Source: Bacillus sp. PK3_68
Lineage (GTDB): Bacteria; Bacillota; Bacilli; Bacillales; Domibacillaceae
Reading direction: 5' to 3'
Length of the DNA stretch: 64,000 nucleotides
Assembly (NCBI RefSeq): GCF_003600835.1
Contig: NZ_NQYC01000001.1
Location: forward strand, 2,622,001-2,686,000
Shown here: positions 43,071-51,550 of the stretch, piece by piece
How the letters are laid out: the number at the start of each line of letters is the position of its first letter
Numbering within the stretch: the stretch's first letter is position 1
The notes under the pieces: model-generated
Database searches by the model: none
What the model saw: only the letters and a program-made list of their open reading frames with translations
Told to the model about the DNA's origin: nothing
Position numbers and translations under genes: made by a program

Positions 43071-44171
43071 TTATACATTAAATCTAAAATGAACAACGTC
43101 TCCATCCTGCATAATGTATTCCTTGCCCTCCAGACGAACCTTTCCAGCTTCTTTAGCAGCTGTCATAGACCCGGCTGTCATCAGATCCTCATAGGAAACC
43201 GTTTCAGCCCGGATGAATCCACGTTCGAAATCGGAATGGATAATGCCTGCACATTGCGGGGCTTTCATTCCTTTACGGAATGTCCATGCGCGCACTTCCT
43301 GAACGCCAGCTGTAAAGTACGTAGCCAGTCCAAGTAAGGAGTAGGCAGCGCGGATCAATTGATCTAAACCAGACTCTTCAATCCCAAGTTCTTGCAGGAA
43401 CATCGCTTTTTCCTCCTCATCAAGCTCAGCGATTTCCTCTTCGATTTTTGCACAGACAACAATGACTTCTGCATTATCTTCTGCAGCAAATTCCCGAACC
43501 CGTTGAACGTATTCATTATCTGATGGATCAACGATATCTTCTTCACCAACGTTTGCTACATATAACATTGGCTTAGCTGTCAATAAATGAAGCTGCTTGG
43601 CGATGCGGCTCTGTTCTTCAGAAAGTTCTACTGTGCGAGCCGGTTTATTGGCTTCTAACGCTTCCTTTAATTTGACTAGAACATCGTTTTCCGCAACGGC
43701 TTCTTTGTCTTTTTGCTTGGCTAATTTGGCCACGCGCACAAGACGTTTATCAACCGTTTCCAAATCGGCTAAAATTAATTCCAGGTTAATGACTTCAATG
43801 TCATCAATCGGATCAACTTTTCCGGATACGTGTGTAATATTATCATCAGCAAAACAGCGAACTACCTGGCAAATGGCATCTACTTCACGAATATGAGCGA
43901 GGAACTTATTGCCAAGCCCTTCTCCCTTGCTCGCACCTTTAACGATGCCGGCAATGTCTGTAAATTCAAAAGCAGTAGGAACCGTTTTCTTCGGTTCTAC
44001 CATTTCAGTTAACTTATTTAAACGCTCATCAGGCACTTCTACAATGCCTACATTCGGATCAATGGTACAAAAAGGGTAGTTAGCAGATTCTGCGCCTGCT
44101 TTTGTAATTGCATTAAATAACGTTGATTTTCCCACATTCGGCAAACCAACAATTCCAGCTGTTAAAGCCAT
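43071..44171 (-). CDS. ychF: Redox-responsive ATPase YchF (Obg family)
   Basis: This encodes 366 residues, the family length, from the ATG at 44169-44171 (MALTAGIVGLPNVGKSTL), after GAGGAG. It has G1 GLPNVGKS, switch II TDIAGIVKGASKGEGLG, the altered G4 that gives ATP preference, a helical insert, and a C-terminal TGS domain (TFRKGMKAPQCAGIIHSDFE). It binds ribosomes and influences oxidative-stress and translation-start fidelity responses. It forms a single-gene unit with its own terminator. Confidence 0.96.
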   Translation of the reverse strand: MALTAGIVGLPNVGKSTLFNAITKAGAESANYPFCTIDPNVGIVEVPDERLNKLTEMVEPKKTVPTAFEFTDIAGIVKGASKGEGLGNKFLAHIREVDAICQVVRCFADDNITHVSGKVDPIDDIEVINLELILADLETVDKRLVRVAKLAKQKDKEAVAENDVLVKLKEALEANKPARTVELSEEQSRIAKQLHLLTAKPMLYVANVGEEDIVDPSDNEYVQRVREFAAEDNAEVIVVCAKIEEEIAELDEEEKAMFLQELGIEESGLDQLIRAAYSLLGLATYFTAGVQEVRAWTFRKGMKAPQCAGIIHSDFERGFIRAETVSYEDLMTAGSMTAAKEAGKVRLEGKEYIMQDGDVVHFRFNV

Positions 44172-44328
44172 TTCGGTCACTCCTCTATCGTAAACTCTTC
44201 TATTGCTTTCGCTCTAAACCTTTCACAATTATAAGTTTAGTCAAAGAAAAAGGCAATTGCCGCTTTTCCCATGGTTCTCCTTAATTTTTGCTACACTGTT
44301 AAAAATTGCATAACTAGGAGTGGATTCT

Positions 44329-45120
44329 ATGCAGCGCATTGATCACTTACTTCGCGAGCACAAATTGTCTCATAAAAAATCGGCTATTATGACATCTCTG
44401 CGAAATTCCATTGGTATTGAGAAAAAAGCAATAAAAGAAGAAGAGATTCCAATTGGCACTTCAAAATTAGGCGGCCTGCCGGATATGCCGGATGGAATGG
44501 AATTTCCCTCGTATGAAAACGGATATCTCTGGTTCATCGGGCAATTTAATTTAAAAGAAGCAAAACCGTATGATAAGGATAACTTGCTTCCTGAGAAGGG
44601 AATTTTATATTTATTTTATGATGCTCATGAACAGCCTTGGGGCTTTGAAGAGGATGAAGGATGCTATAAAGTTCTTTATTTTGATGGAGATGTCTGTGAA
44701 TTAAAAAGAAGAGCATTTCCCGGGGAAAGTGAAGGTGACTATTCTTTAGACGCCTATAAAATAGCATTCAAGAATATATATACCGTTTCCGAGTACCCTG
44801 AAAATCTGCCATTTGAAGATGAAAACGAAGAAGATCGCTTTTGGAATTTTCGCCAGGAATTAATGCAGCCGGAAGATGAAAACGGCTCTATTGTCCCAGC
44901 TCATTACATGTTAGGAGAACCATTCAACGTTCAAAATGATGTATTTGAGGAGCTATATGATAGCAGCAAACACCCTGTATTATTGTTCCAAATAGATTCG
45001 GATGAGCAGGACTTAGGTGTTATGTGGGGTGATTCAGGACTCTTATACTTTTGCATAGAAAAAGAAGAATTACTCGCTAAACAATTTGATAAAGTTACTT
45101 TTACTCTGCAATGTTTTTAA
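44329..45120 (+). CDS. YwqG-family DUF1963 protein
   Basis: About 263 residues from the ATG at 44329, five bases after AGGAGTGG. DUF1963 features: SKLGGLPDMPDGMEFP, the FIGQFNLKE segment, GILYLFYDAHEQPWGF, then LLFQIDSDEQDLGVMWGDSGLLYFCI near the C-terminus. The family is widespread, cytoplasmic and functionally uncharacterised. Here it sits divergently from ychF and is followed by a terminator shared with the converging yyzM. It is absent from this point in B. subtilis, as far as I recall. Confidence 0.85.
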   Translation: MQRIDHLLREHKLSHKKSAIMTSLRNSIGIEKKAIKEEEIPIGTSKLGGLPDMPDGMEFPSYENGYLWFIGQFNLKEAKPYDKDNLLPEKGILYLFYDAHEQPWGFEEDEGCYKVLYFDGDVCELKRRAFPGESEGDYSLDAYKIAFKNIYTVSEYPENLPFEDENEEDRFWNFRQELMQPEDENGSIVPAHYMLGEPFNVQNDVFEELYDSSKHPVLLFQIDSDEQDLGVMWGDSGLLYFCIEKEELLAKQFDKVTFTLQCF

Positions 45121-45142
45121 TCCATTGCAAGTTTTCTGCTAA

Positions 45143-45176
45143 AAAACAGCAGCGTTATGCTTCGCTGCTGTTTTCA
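45143..45176. terminator. Terminator between ywqG-like gene and yyzM
   Basis: AAAACAGCAGCG (45143-45154) pairs with CGCTGCTGTTTT (45163-45174). It overlaps the last yyzM codons and probably works in both directions. Confidence 0.8.
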
Positions 45177-45361
45177 ACTGGATGAATCACTTTCTTCATT
45201 TTTTTAACAAATTCTCTTCTCGGTAAAATAACGCTATGCCCGCATCCTTCACATTTTATTCGGATGTCCATACCGAGCCTAATTATTTTCCAGCGATTTG
45301 TCCCGCATGGGTGTGGTTTTTTCATTTCGACGACATCATTCAATTCAAATGTTTTTTCCAT
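45155..45361 (-). CDS. yyzM: DUF951 protein (YyzM)
   Basis: This encodes 68 residues: DVVEMKKPHPCGTNRWKIIR then GMDIRIKCEGCGHSVILPRREF. The conserved KKPHPCG and CEGCGH suggest a zinc-ribbon-like site with an RNA- or DNA-binding character. The function is unknown. It is conserved next to the MscS gene in Bacillus, four bases from its stop, with GGGGGTGAGCG before the ATG. Confidence 0.9.
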   Translation of the reverse strand: MEKTFELNDVVEMKKPHPCGTNRWKIIRLGMDIRIKCEGCGHSVILPRREFVKKMKKVIHPVENSSEA

Positions 45362-45365
45362 ACGC

Positions 45366-46274
45366 TCACCCCCTGCTTATGTTTTCATTCTTTTTATGCG
45401 CCACTGCTTCTTCTTGCTCTGTACGAGAATACATAACAAGCCGTGGGAATGGTATTTCAATTCCATTTTCATCCAAACACAATTTCACTTCTTTACGAAT
45501 CATCCGGGCGATGTACCAGTGATTCATCGGCGTAGTTTCAGCAGCTATTCTTAAGATAACATCTGAGGCCGCCAAATTCTGTACACCGAGCAAGGTGGGC
45601 GGTGCTACAATTTCTTCGTACTTATCCTGCAGCGTCCCCAATAACGCTTCAATGGCTTTTTCTGCTTCTTCAATATTTTCTTCATAAGCGATACTCACAT
45701 CTACCACAGCCATACTGTTATGAATAGAAAAGTTGGTGACTTCCGTAATGGAACCATTCGGCAAAATATGAAGTTCTCCTGTCCATTGTTTAATTTTTGT
45801 TGTTCTGAGACCAATTTCTTCGACAGTCCCCTCAAAATTACCGATACGAACAAAGTCTCCTACTGAAAACTGGTCCTCAAAAATGATAAAGAAACCGCTA
45901 ATTACGTCACGCACAAGGTTCTGGGCGCCGAAACCAACCGCAAGGCCGAGAACCCCGGCTCCGGCAATTAGCCCTTTCACATTGAAAGTTAAAATCGAGA
46001 GAATATTAAGGAGTGCAACGAAATATACAACATAGGAAACTATATTTTCCATTAATTTTAACAAAGTGGTTTCTCGCCGTTCTGAATATCTAAGAGGGGC
46101 TTTTGCACGCAAATGGAAAAAGTTGCGGATGGCTGTTTTAGCTACCTTTACAAGAATAGCTGCCACAATCATCGTCAGGATGATTTTTATTGCTCCTCCT
46201 CCAACAGCAAGCCACGTCTCTTCATTTGTTAATTTATCCCACGTTTTATCAAGCGTACGCTGAAATGTAGACAT
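45366..46274 (-). CDS. Small-conductance mechanosensitive channel (MscS family)
   Basis: This encodes 302 residues. Three N-terminal membrane helices lead into the pore helix and beta domain: GLIAGAGVLGLAVGFGAQNLV followed by FFIIFEDQFSVGDFVRI and TKIKQWTGELHILPNG, the classic MscS signature. It opens on membrane stretch to release solutes at osmotic downshock. The start ATG follows AAAGGAGGAA. The C-terminal tail is short and charged. Positioned between yyzM and yyaC as in other Bacillus. Confidence 0.93.
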   Translation of the reverse strand: MSTFQRTLDKTWDKLTNEETWLAVGGGAIKIILTMIVAAILVKVAKTAIRNFFHLRAKAPLRYSERRETTLLKLMENIVSYVVYFVALLNILSILTFNVKGLIAGAGVLGLAVGFGAQNLVRDVISGFFIIFEDQFSVGDFVRIGNFEGTVEEIGLRTTKIKQWTGELHILPNGSITEVTNFSIHNSMAVVDVSIAYEENIEEAEKAIEALLGTLQDKYEEIVAPPTLLGVQNLAASDVILRIAAETTPMNHWYIARMIRKEVKLCLDENGIEIPFPRLVMYSRTEQEEAVAHKKNENISRG

Positions 46275-46445
46275 GAAATTCCTCCTTTACGGTCTTTGCT
46301 TGAAGGACAATCTTCATTTTAACAAGAATAGCAAAGAATTTGTAGCCAGGCACATTGAATAGAAACTTTTTCTTTTTCCCGGGAGCATGTATAGAATCGC
46401 TCAAAAATCCGTATACTTTTACTATTATCCAGCAGGAGGTAGCTT

Positions 46446-47114
46446 ATGAATCTTAAAAATTTGTTTGATCGAAAGCCTGATTCATATAGTGTTTATTATG
46501 AAGAGCAGCAGGCGGCTTCCACATTTGCTGACTACTTGCTGACGCTGCTGCCGCCTCCGGGAAGCTGTCCGGTTGTCTTTACTTTTATTGGTACCGATCG
46601 CTCTACCGGGGACGCTCTTGGCCCGCTTGTCGGCACATTGCTTCAGGAAAAGAAAGTACCAGCCTTTCATATGTATGGCACACTTGAAGATCCCGTTCAT
46701 GCAGTAAATCTTGTAGAGAAACTTGCCCTCATAAAGAAAGAACACGAGCGCCCTTTTATTATAGGAGCAGATGCTTGCCTAGGCAGGTTGAAAAGTGTCG
46801 GACGTATCCAAGTAGGCAAAGGGCCCGTTAAACCAGGGGCCGGTGTTAACAAACAATTACCGGCCGTAGGAGATGCCCATATAACAGGCATTGTAAATAT
46901 TAGTGGGTTTATGGAATTCTTCGTATTGCAAAATACACGATTACACCTTGTAATGAGCATGGCTCGTGTTATAGCCGAAGGGATCGCCAAAGCTTCCATA
47001 CGCTATTCGGCCTCTGCCATCTTGCAAGAAAGCATGGGCTCATCCGATTCGAATATAAAGAAGCAGGCATCCTTATACTCTAAGCAGCTCTTTAAAAAAG
47101 ATATTGAATCGTAA
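46446..47114 (+). CDS. yyaC: YyaC, sporulation-associated GPR-like protease fold (DUF1256)
   Basis: This encodes 222 residues. The core VVFTFIGTDRSTGDALGPLVG and FIIGADACLGR with VGRIQVGKGPVKPGAGVNKQ match the YyaC family, which shares the fold of the spore protease GPR and hydrogenase-maturation proteases. The precise substrate is not known, though YyaC proteins are made in sporulation. It supports an endospore former. AGGAGGTAGCTT precedes the ATG. It converges with the DUF554 gene; their ends overlap by 23 bases. Confidence 0.9.
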   Translation: MNLKNLFDRKPDSYSVYYEEQQAASTFADYLLTLLPPPGSCPVVFTFIGTDRSTGDALGPLVGTLLQEKKVPAFHMYGTLEDPVHAVNLVEKLALIKKEHERPFIIGADACLGRLKSVGRIQVGKGPVKPGAGVNKQLPAVGDAHITGIVNISGFMEFFVLQNTRLHLVMSMARVIAEGIAKASIRYSASAILQESMGSSDSNIKKQASLYSKQLFKKDIES

Positions 47115-47796
47115 TAATCGCTCCGACAACTAAAAGGCTTGGCAGTAAATTTGCTACTCTCACTTTCGTCAAGCCAAGTAAGTTGAGCCCAATAGCTAAG
47201 ATCATGATTCCTCCGGTTGCGGTCATTTCGACAATAAAGGCGTCCATCCACTCTTTCGGTACAAACCGGTCGATTTGAGTAGCAAATAAAGCAATGATTC
47301 CTTGATATAGAACAACCGGCACAGCGGAAAAGATCACACCAATTCCTAAAGTAGTCGTTAAAATTAAAGCAGTGACACCATCAATAATTGCTTTTGTCAG
47401 GAGCACTTCATGGTTGCCGCGGATGCCGCTGTCAAGCGCCCCGATAATTCCCATTGCTCCGATAACAAAAATCAGCGTTGCTGTTACGAAGCCTTGTGAG
47501 ATACTTGTTTCATCTGTTTCTTTGCCGATTTTCTTTTCTAGCCATAGACCGATTCGGTTCAATCGTTCATCTAGCATTAAAATTTCCCCGATGGCTGCTC
47601 CAATAACAAGGCTAATAATGACAGTCAAAAAGTCTTCACTTTTTAGTCCCATCTGTAATCCAAGTACGACAACCGCTAGCCCGATTGCTTGCATCACGGT
47701 TCCTTTAATCCCTTCTGGAATACGATTTAACCACTTGCCAAGCATAGCTCCCAGAACAATTGTTAAACCATTTACAATGGATCCATATAACACCAT
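47092..47796 (-). CDS. DUF554 membrane protein (YqgA/YdfK-like)
   Basis: About 234 residues from the ATG at 47794-47796 (MVLYGSIVNGLTIVLGAMLG), after AAAGGAG. Six to seven membrane helices with the family's Gly-rich opening and the SGIRGNHEVLLTKAIIDGV segment. The family is possibly a transporter or channel, and no substrate is established. It lies between yyaC and parB; the parB terminator precedes it, so it is transcribed separately. Confidence 0.87.
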   Translation of the reverse strand: MVLYGSIVNGLTIVLGAMLGKWLNRIPEGIKGTVMQAIGLAVVVLGLQMGLKSEDFLTVIISLVIGAAIGEILMLDERLNRIGLWLEKKIGKETDETSISQGFVTATLIFVIGAMGIIGALDSGIRGNHEVLLTKAIIDGVTALILTTTLGIGVIFSAVPVVLYQGIIALFATQIDRFVPKEWMDAFIVEMTATGGIMILAIGLNLLGLTKVRVANLLPSLLVVGAIITIQYLF

Positions 47797-47828
47797 TTCC
47801 CTTTTCTCCTTTAATTTCACTTATGAAA

Positions 47829-47857
47829 AAGGAGCTGACGGTAACCGACAGCTCCCT
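47829..47857 (-). terminator. Terminator of parAB
   Basis: GGAGCTG (47831-47837) pairs with CAGCTCC (47849-47855) with extra pairing inside, then TTTTTC on the minus strand. Confidence 0.85.
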
Positions 47858-47859
47858 GA

Positions 47860-48711
47860 TTAATTCTTCTTTAATAAATCAAGTATTCTGTTTAAGTCTT
47901 CTACCGATAAAAACTCAATTTCAATTTTTCCTTTTTTCTTGTCTTTTGCTTGTTTTATATGAACCGATGTGCCAAAATGCTCCCTTAATACTTCTTCTCG
48001 CTCTTTTAAAAATATGTCTTTTGTTTTTTTGGAGCTAGACGTTTCACGTGAAACATTATTATTCAGCTGTTGAATCCACTTTTCAAGCTGCCTTACATTC
48101 AATCCTTCTGCCACTGTCTTTTTGGCGGTCTCTATCATTTGTTCTTTTCTTTTCAAACCAAGAAGTGCCCGGCCATGTCCCATCGTTAGCTTGCCTTCAT
48201 TTATCAATTGCTGTACCTCTACCGGAAGTGAAAGCAGCCGCAAGTGATTGGCGATATGGGAGCGGCTTTTTCCCATTTTTAACGCTAATTCTTCTTGTGT
48301 CAGATTTAACTTTTCAATGAGAGACTGATAAGCTGCCGCTTCTTCAAGTACGGTTAAATCCTCTCTTTGAAGGTTTTCAAGAAGTGCCATTTCCATCATT
48401 TGTTCGTCGGATAGCTTGCGAACAACAACAGGAACCCTCTCCAGCTTTGCAGCCTTTGCCGCCCGGTAACGCCTTTCCCCGACTACAATCTCGTAGCCTT
48501 TGATGCTCTTGCGGGCAATAATCGGCTGCAGAATCCCATATTCTTGAATGGACTCCTTTAATTCTTCAATTGTTTCTTCATTAAAGATTTTACGCGGTTG
48601 ATAAGGATTAGGACGCAATTCCTTTAATTTTATCTCTTTCACTGCTTCTTCATTCTCTAATTCAAGATCTTTGAAAATAGCATTAATGCCTCTTCCCAAT
48701 CCTTTAGCCAT
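47860..48711 (-). CDS. parB: Chromosome-partitioning protein ParB (Spo0J)
   Basis: About 283 residues from the ATG at 48709-48711 (MAKGLGRGINAIF), after GGAGGTGGC. The N-terminal CTPase domain has the GERRYRAAK box and ENLQREDL. The central helix-turn-helix (LTQEELALKMGKSRSHIANH) reads parS and a C-terminal dimer domain follows. It loads on parS as a CTP-dependent sliding clamp, recruits condensin and, with Soj, controls origin segregation and sporulation. Its codons contain a parS site at 48040. It overlaps parA by eight bases. Confidence 0.97.
   Translation of the reverse strand: MAKGLGRGINAIFKDLELENEEAVKEIKLKELRPNPYQPRKIFNEETIEELKESIQEYGILQPIIARKSIKGYEIVVGERRYRAAKAAKLERVPVVVRKLSDEQMMEMALLENLQREDLTVLEEAAAYQSLIEKLNLTQEELALKMGKSRSHIANHLRLLSLPVEVQQLINEGKLTMGHGRALLGLKRKEQMIETAKKTVAEGLNVRQLEKWIQQLNNNVSRETSSSKKTKDIFLKEREEVLREHFGTSVHIKQAKDKKKGKIEIEFLSVEDLNRILDLLKKN
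48040..48055. other. parS site inside parB
   Basis: CGTTTCACGTGAAACA differs at one outer base from the ParB consensus. A parS within spo0J is also present in B. subtilis. It lies about 10 kb from oriC. Confidence 0.9.
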
Positions 48712-49465
48712 TAGCTGCCACCTCCTTCGCAAAATCTAAGTACATTTCGGCTCCTTTTGAGCGAGGATCATATAGAATGATTGGTTTTCCATGGCTCGGC
48801 GCTTCACTGAGACGAATATTCCGCGGAATGATGGTTCGGTAAACCTTATCCTGAAAATACTTTTTTACTTCCTCAATTACTTGCAATCCGAGGTTTGTCC
48901 GAGCATCAAGCATCGTAAGCAGAACACCTTCGATGGCTAATTCTGTATTCAAGTGCTTTTGCACGAGACGGACTGTGTTAAGCAGCTGGCTTAATCCCTC
49001 AAGTGCATAATACTCACATTGAACAGGAATGATAACAGAATCGGCTGCTGTTAAAGCATTAACGGTTAACAGTCCAAGGGAAGGGGGACAATCTACTAAA
49101 ATATAATCGAAATTGTTACGCACTCCTTCAAGTGCTCTTTTTAAACGCAGCTCCCTGGAAATCGTCGGTACCAATTCAATGTCTGCACCCGCTAGTGAAA
49201 TGGTTGCCGGCGCTACAAACAAGTTCTCTATAGCAGCTGGTTTAATAATGCTCGCCATCTCTATATCATCGACTAAAACATCATACATGCATTGGTCGAC
49301 ATCTCCCTTTTCAATGCCGATCCCACTCGTTGCATTTCCCTGTGGATCAATATCAACCAACAATACTTTTTTATCTAAAGAAGCTAAACAAGCTCCGAGA
49401 TTAACAGAGGTAGTTGTTTTTCCTACGCCTCCTTTTTGGTTAGCTATCGCAATGACTTTTCCCAT
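48704..49465 (-). CDS. parA: Chromosome-partitioning ATPase ParA (Soj)
   Basis: 253 residues from the ATG at 49463-49465 (MGKVIAIANQKGGVGKTTT). The deviant Walker A KGGVGKTTT with the signature lysine, DIDPQGNATSG and DCPPSLGLLT mark a ParA ATPase. It is an ATP-dependent dimer that binds DNA and regulates DnaA as well as segregating origins. AGGTGGG lies before the start. It is followed by parB with overlap, the standard operon. Confidence 0.97.
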   Translation of the reverse strand: MGKVIAIANQKGGVGKTTTSVNLGACLASLDKKVLLVDIDPQGNATSGIGIEKGDVDQCMYDVLVDDIEMASIIKPAAIENLFVAPATISLAGADIELVPTISRELRLKRALEGVRNNFDYILVDCPPSLGLLTVNALTAADSVIIPVQCEYYALEGLSQLLNTVRLVQKHLNTELAIEGVLLTMLDARTNLGLQVIEEVKKYFQDKVYRTIIPRNIRLSEAPSHGKPIILYDPRSKGAEMYLDFAKEVAANG

Positions 49466-49644
49466 CCGGCCCACCTGCTTTCTTCTATCCTAGTAATTTT
49501 TGTATTTCTATTTTAACAAAAATAGCCTCTCAGTTATCAATCCTGCTTAAAATACTTTTTAAGAATACGCACACAAATAATTGGATGGCAGCTTATTTTT
49601 AGCAAACATAAGTATTGGTCTGCTATCCATGCTTTGTAATAAAA

Positions 49645-49675
49645 AAGCGAGAAACCGTCAGCCGGCTTCTCACTT
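49645..49675 (-). terminator. Terminator of noc
   Basis: GAGAAGCCGG and CCGTTTCTC (minus strand, one bulge) form the stem and TTTTTT follows. It begins at the noc stop. Confidence 0.8.
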
Positions 49676-50547
49676 CATTTCTTTTTCGGTATCTTAATTG
49701 TAATCTGATAGAAGTCATCAAATTCCTCTTCTTGCGACTTTAAATCAATGCCATTGTCACTCACCATCGATAGCGATTGGCGAATCGTATTAACGGCAAT
49801 TCTGACATCCTTGCTAAAAGCTTTGCGGCGGGGTTTAGGCTTTTGCTTCGGTGTGTCCAGCAGTTGAATGACTCGGTCTTCTGTTTGTTTGACATTGAAC
49901 TGTTTTTCTATAATCTCATTCATAACCTGCACTTGTTTTTCCGGATTTTTTAATGGAATCAGTGCTCGTGCATGACGCTCAGTAATTTTCTTTTGGGCCA
50001 AAGCTTCCTGAACTTCTTGCGGCAACTTTAACAGCCGTAGCTTATTTGCTACAGTCGACTGGCCCTTTCCGAGACGCTGGGCAAGTGCTTCCTGAGTCAA
50101 ACCGTGAAGTTCAAGCAATTTCCCATAAGCAATCGCTTCTTCAATCGGCGATAATTCTTCCCTTTGCAAGTTTTCTATTAAAGCAACCGAAGCAGTCTCG
50201 GTATCATTTAAGTTATTAATAATGGCCGGAACGGTCTCCCATTTCAATGTTTGGACTGCCCGCCAACGCCTCTCACCGGCAATTAGCTCATATTTCCCAT
50301 CCTCTGTTTCTCGGACAACAATTGGCTGAATAATACCGTGAATGTGAATGGTTCTAGCTAGTTCTTCTATCTTTCCATCATCAAAAACTGTTCTCGGCTG
50401 GAAGCGGTTCGGCATAATCAAGGACACCGGGATTTGTTTAACTGCCTCTCTCTCCGCTGCTGATTCTTCTACTAACGCTATGTCTCTTGGCTGCTCTTCT
50501 GCTGCTTTTTCCCCCATGTTAAAAAAACGAGAGAAACGACGCTTCAT
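49675..50547 (-). CDS. noc: Nucleoid occlusion factor Noc
   Basis: This encodes 290 residues of the ParB-like family. It begins [14 protein letters not shown], where the N-terminal amphipathic helix that binds the membrane is expected. It has the CTPase box GERRWRAVQ and [17 protein letters not shown], then an HTH ([20 protein letters not shown]). Noc binds NBS sites and keeps the Z-ring off the nucleoid. It is distinguished from ParB by position, between rsmG and parA, and by the Arg-rich start. AAAGGTGGTG precedes the ATG. Confidence 0.95.
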   Translation of the reverse strand: MKRRFSRFFNMGEKAAEEQPRDIALVEESAAEREAVKQIPVSLIMPNRFQPRTVFDDGKIEELARTIHIHGIIQPIVVRETEDGKYELIAGERRWRAVQTLKWETVPAIINNLNDTETASVALIENLQREELSPIEEAIAYGKLLELHGLTQEALAQRLGKGQSTVANKLRLLKLPQEVQEALAQKKITERHARALIPLKNPEKQVQVMNEIIEKQFNVKQTEDRVIQLLDTPKQKPKPRRKAFSKDVRIAVNTIRQSLSMVSDNGIDLKSQEEEFDDFYQITIKIPKKK

Positions 50548-50652
50548 GATCCCTACACCACCTTTAACGGACTCCCTTTAATACCTATTCTCTCTTTAAC
50601 AGTCTTGTTCCTTCTTCCAAAGACTGCTTTTTTGCACAATCTCAAAAAAGTA

Positions 50653-50676
50653 AAGTTATCCACAAGTGGATAACTT
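50653..50676. promoter_or_regulatory. DnaA-box palindrome between noc and rsmG
   Basis: AAGTTATCCACAAGTGGATAACTT (given here as half-sites AAGTTATCCAC and GTGGATAACTT around AA) is a perfect inverted repeat containing one exact TTATCCACA (50656-50664). It may also end rsmG transcription weakly. The rest of 50548-50808 is unremarkable. Confidence 0.55.
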
Positions 50677-50808
50677 CAAAATGAAGACGATACTTTATAT
50701 GCCCTCGGCTGCCTGGAAACGTTTAGCTTTCAGGATGCTTCTCTAGCGAGGAACACCATAGCTAGGAAAGCTATAAAGAAAGCGGGTGTTTATCGGCAGA
50801 CCAGAGGT

Positions 50809-51525
50809 TTACTCAATCGGTGACTTATTTGGCGTTCCAGGTTTTCTAGGGTACTTTTTTGGTGTTATTTTCGTCTTATCAACTACCATAATAGCCCGTT
50901 CGCTCTCTTCCATTGGGAGCAAAAATGAATGTTCTTCCCGCAAACGGCCACCGAGTACCGTGAGTGCTTTATGACTGTTTTTTAATTCATCTTTTGCATT
51001 GGCCGCTTTCATCGCTAAAAAGACTCCGCCCACTTTGACGAGTGGCAAACACAGTTCACTCAGCACAGACATCCGGGCAACTGCACGGGCCATCACCACG
51101 TCATATTGTTCCCTGTGCTCCGGAAGCTTCCCAAATGTCTCCGCGCGGTCATGATAAAAGTGCACATCATTTAACTGCAGTTCACTCGCCAGATGATTTA
51201 GAAATGTAATCCGTTTATTGAGTGAGTCAACGATCGTCACCTGAATATCCGGAAAAGCAATCTTTAACGGAATGCTTGGAAACCCGGCTCCTGCCCCTAC
51301 ATCACAAATAGCCAGGCTGCCGGAGAAGTCAAAATAGAACGCTGCAGACAGCGAGTCATAGAAGTGCTTTAAATACACCTCTTCTTTATCAGTAATCGCT
51401 GTTAAGTTCATCTTTTCATTCCATTCAACGAGCAATTGATAGTACAAATCAAATTGCTCAAGCTGGGAAGGAGAAAGATGAATCCCTTTCTCCGCAAGCT
51501 GTTGCTGAAATTGTTCTTTATTCAC
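50809..51525 (-). CDS. rsmG: 16S rRNA (guanine527-N7)-methyltransferase RsmG
   Basis: This encodes 238 residues. The SAM-binding motif [20 protein letters not shown] and [17 protein letters not shown], then [14 protein letters not shown], are diagnostic. It methylates G527 of 16S rRNA; loss gives low-level streptomycin resistance in relatives. It follows mnmG by about 25 bases in the mnmE-mnmG-rsmG-noc order. Confidence 0.96.
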   Translation of the reverse strand: MNKEQFQQQLAEKGIHLSPSQLEQFDLYYQLLVEWNEKMNLTAITDKEEVYLKHFYDSLSAAFYFDFSGSLAICDVGAGAGFPSIPLKIAFPDIQVTIVDSLNKRITFLNHLASELQLNDVHFYHDRAETFGKLPEHREQYDVVMARAVARMSVLSELCLPLVKVGGVFLAMKAANAKDELKNSHKALTVLGGRLREEHSFLLPMEESERAIMVVDKTKITPKKYPRKPGTPNKSPIE

Positions 51526-51550
51526 TTGCCTACCATCCCTTCAACTAGAC

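Noticed and set aside
44714-44727. Noc-binding-site-like sequence ATTTCCCGGGGAAA
   Set aside because: Two mismatches to ATTTCCCGGGAAAT and lies inside a coding region; a single weak match is not evidence.
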